From DRYS01 sp964491605 (GTDB lineage: Archaea > Thermoproteota > CALKCG01 > B24 > DRYS01), in NCBI GenBank assembly GCA_964491605.1, contig CAZBGY010000032.1, positions 1 to 6,084 of the forward strand: a stretch of DNA of 6,084 nucleotides. Reading direction: 5' to 3'. Shown piece by piece: positions 6,071-6,084 of this stretch. The translations under genes and the position numbers were made by a program. The notes under the pieces were generated by a model. It was not told the DNA's origin. It saw only the letters and a program-made list of their open reading frames with translations, and did no database searches. Positions within the stretch are counted from its first letter, which is position 1; every line of letters starts with the position of its first letter.

Positions 6071-6080
6071 CCTATATAAA
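6071..6080 (-). promoter_or_regulatory. Strong TATA box of the S-layer-like gene
   Basis: Read leftward this is TTTATATAGG, the best archaeal TATA match in the window. Its centre lies 42 bases before the ATG at 6034, so initiation near 6050 would leave a leader of about 15 bases containing only a weak GGAAA ribosome site. A strong core promoter fits a highly expressed surface protein. Any upstream BRE is at the window edge and only partly visible. Confidence 0.7.
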
Positions 6081-6084
6081 CCTA

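Noticed and set aside
1..6084. Search for tRNA, rRNA, CRISPR arrays, insertion sequences and long repeats
   Set aside because: I saw no cloverleaf, no regularly spaced repeats, no transposase-like sequence and no terminal inverted repeats by eye.

Overview
The window looks like thermophilic archaeal DNA, most likely from the Thermoproteota (crenarchaeal) side. Reasons: TATA boxes of the archaeal type (for example TTTATATAGG) about 40 bases before start codons, TTG and GTG starts, short 5' leaders, Arg coded mostly by AGG/AGA and Ile often by ATA, a T-tract where a terminator would sit, and a large secreted protein with S-layer character. A run of exactly 100 N shows that this is a scaffolded, probably metagenomic or draft, assembly. 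I cannot name the genus.

Layout. Positions 1-337 hold the 5' part of a leftward gene for a membrane-anchored protein with a probable beta-sandwich ectodomain; its C-terminus lies outside the window. A 121-base divergent promoter region follows (338-458) with TATA-like boxes and a perfect 12-base palindrome. Positions 459-1052 encode rightward a protein with one membrane helix at each end and a glycosylatable beta-rich ectodomain. This gene runs tail to tail, with a 14-base overlap, into a leftward family-4 glycosyltransferase (1039-2229) that has ALG11-like motif signatures. The transferase is divergent from a rightward class I SAM methyltransferase (2300-3016); between them lies a compact promoter whose centre is a perfect TATAAGCTTATA palindrome exactly equidistant from the two start codons. 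After a 33-base gap, the leftward 3050-6034 gene encodes a secreted protein of roughly 1000 residues. It has a signal peptide, seven N-glycosylation sequons, unusually many tryptophans, and a C-terminal region that resembles the VGGP-type module of archaeal S-layer proteins. Its 3' part is interrupted by the assembly gap. Its promoter lies at the right edge of the window.

How it fits together (inference). The five genes read as a cell-surface neighbourhood: a candidate S-layer or surface glycoprotein, two membrane-anchored ectodomain proteins that could be accessory or anchoring subunits, a glycosyltransferase that could build the N-glycan, and a methyltransferase that could decorate it. They are not one operon: every adjacent pair is divergent or convergent, so each gene has its own promoter. 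I see no RNA genes, mobile elements, CRISPR arrays or longer repeats. I do not see proof of a new defence or metabolic system; the most novel-looking items are the large surface protein and the symmetric divergent promoter.
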